Shown: piece after piece, positions 6,629-6,995 of the stretch
Numbering within the stretch: the first letter of the stretch is position 1
Layout of the letters: each line of letters starts with the position of its first letter
From: Syntrophaceae bacterium UBA7544
GTDB lineage: Bacteria; Desulfobacterota; Syntrophia; Syntrophales; Smithellaceae
Length of the DNA: 6,995 bases
NCBI GenBank assembly: GCA_002479215.1
Contig: DLME01000175.1
Coordinates: 1 to 6,995 of the forward strand
Direction: 5' to 3'
Translations under genes and position numbers: made by a program
Notes under the pieces: model-generated
What the model was told of the DNA's origin: nothing
Seen by the model: only the letters and a program-made list of their open reading frames with translations
Database searches by the model: none

Positions 6629-6995
6629 ATGAGCAACAGACGCAACATTCTTATAATAATGCTAGTATTTTTAATTTTGCTTCTCATCCTGGGAACTAAA
6701 TTATTTATTGCTTATAAATTATATGATCTGATTGCCTACAATACGGAAAAACTGATTAATTTCATCGATGCCTTTCATCCTTATGATGATTTTGTTTTCA
6801 TCGCTATTCAAATTATTCAGGTATTGCTGGCAGGAGCGATACCGGCAGAAATATCCGGATTTATTGGCGGCTATCTTTACGGACCAATAGTGGGAACAAT
6901 TTATTCCACGATAGGGTTGAGCATTGGTTCATGGTTAGCCTTCATTTTATCCAGACGCTTCGGCTTGCCGTTTGTCAAAAAAGTGGTGGCATCCG
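6629..6995 (+). CDS. TVP38/TMEM64 family membrane protein (VTT domain), N-terminal part only
   Basis: The first 122 codons are present; the gene runs off the right edge. A basic start (MSNRRN) leads into a membrane helix (about 7-28), then a charged loop, a hydrophobic segment (about 54-77) and another (about 86-107). The stretch PAEISGFIGGYLYGPIVGT (72-90), followed by a Gly/Ser-rich helix and LSRRFGL (107-113), is typical of the TVP38/TMEM64/DedA-like VTT domain. Such proteins are polytopic inner-membrane proteins; several relatives are reported to move lipids or lipid carriers across membranes, but no substrate can be assigned here. The start is uncertain: the nearest Shine-Dalgarno-like GAGGGA (6609-6614) is 14 bases from ATG 6629, and an in-frame TTG at 6617 is too close to it. 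The gene is separated from rlmN by 124 bp and may have its own promoter. Confidence 0.82.
   Translation, partial: MSNRRNILIIMLVFLILLLILGTKLFIAYKLYDLIAYNTEKLINFIDAFHPYDDFVFIAIQIIQVLLAGAIPAEISGFIGGYLYGPIVGTIYSTIGLSIGSWLAFILSRRFGLPFVKKVVAS

Overview
The window looks like ordinary chromosomal DNA from a Gram-negative bacterium of moderate base composition. An outer-membrane-type lipoprotein with an OmpA domain, a periplasmic LysM-NlpC/P60 protein and a membrane-anchored peptidoglycan transglycosylase all imply a diderm envelope. An Aquifex-type aconitase beside a eukaryotic-type NADP isocitrate dehydrogenase, with a transglycosylase of the type seen in deltaproteobacteria, suggests the Desulfobacterota, perhaps the Syntrophales or Smithella area. 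That placement is inference from remembered family distributions, not a search.

Layout. At 1-170, on the minus strand, lies the 5' end of a monofunctional transglycosylase gene (mtgA) that runs off the left edge. A 276-bp non-coding region (171-446) separates it from a divergent gene (447-1376) for a secreted protein with two LysM domains and an NlpC/P60 peptidase. A 160-bp gap with a plausible promoter follows. Then four genes run in the same direction: an OmpA-domain lipoprotein (1537-2217), aconitase (2221-4215), isocitrate dehydrogenase (4239-5462) and RlmN (5455-6504). The spacings are 3 bp, 23 bp and an 8-bp overlap, so they are probably one transcript. After a 124-bp gap, the start of a TVP38/TMEM64 (VTT-domain) membrane protein gene (6629-6995) runs off the right edge.

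Function. The left part concerns peptidoglycan: glycan polymerisation (MtgA), peptide cleavage (NlpC/P60) and anchoring of the outer membrane to the wall (OmpA domain). The middle part encodes two consecutive steps, citrate to isocitrate to 2-oxoglutarate, yielding NADPH and the precursor of glutamate. RlmN, a radical-SAM methyltransferase for 23S rRNA and tRNA, closes the cluster.

All complete genes have intact catalytic motifs and none looks broken or recently acquired. No tRNA, rRNA, CRISPR array, insertion sequence or phage-like feature was seen. I found no convincing previously undescribed system. The points most worth a second look are the mixed composition of the four-gene cluster, the pairing of aconitase and IDH types, and the divergent envelope-gene regulatory region.
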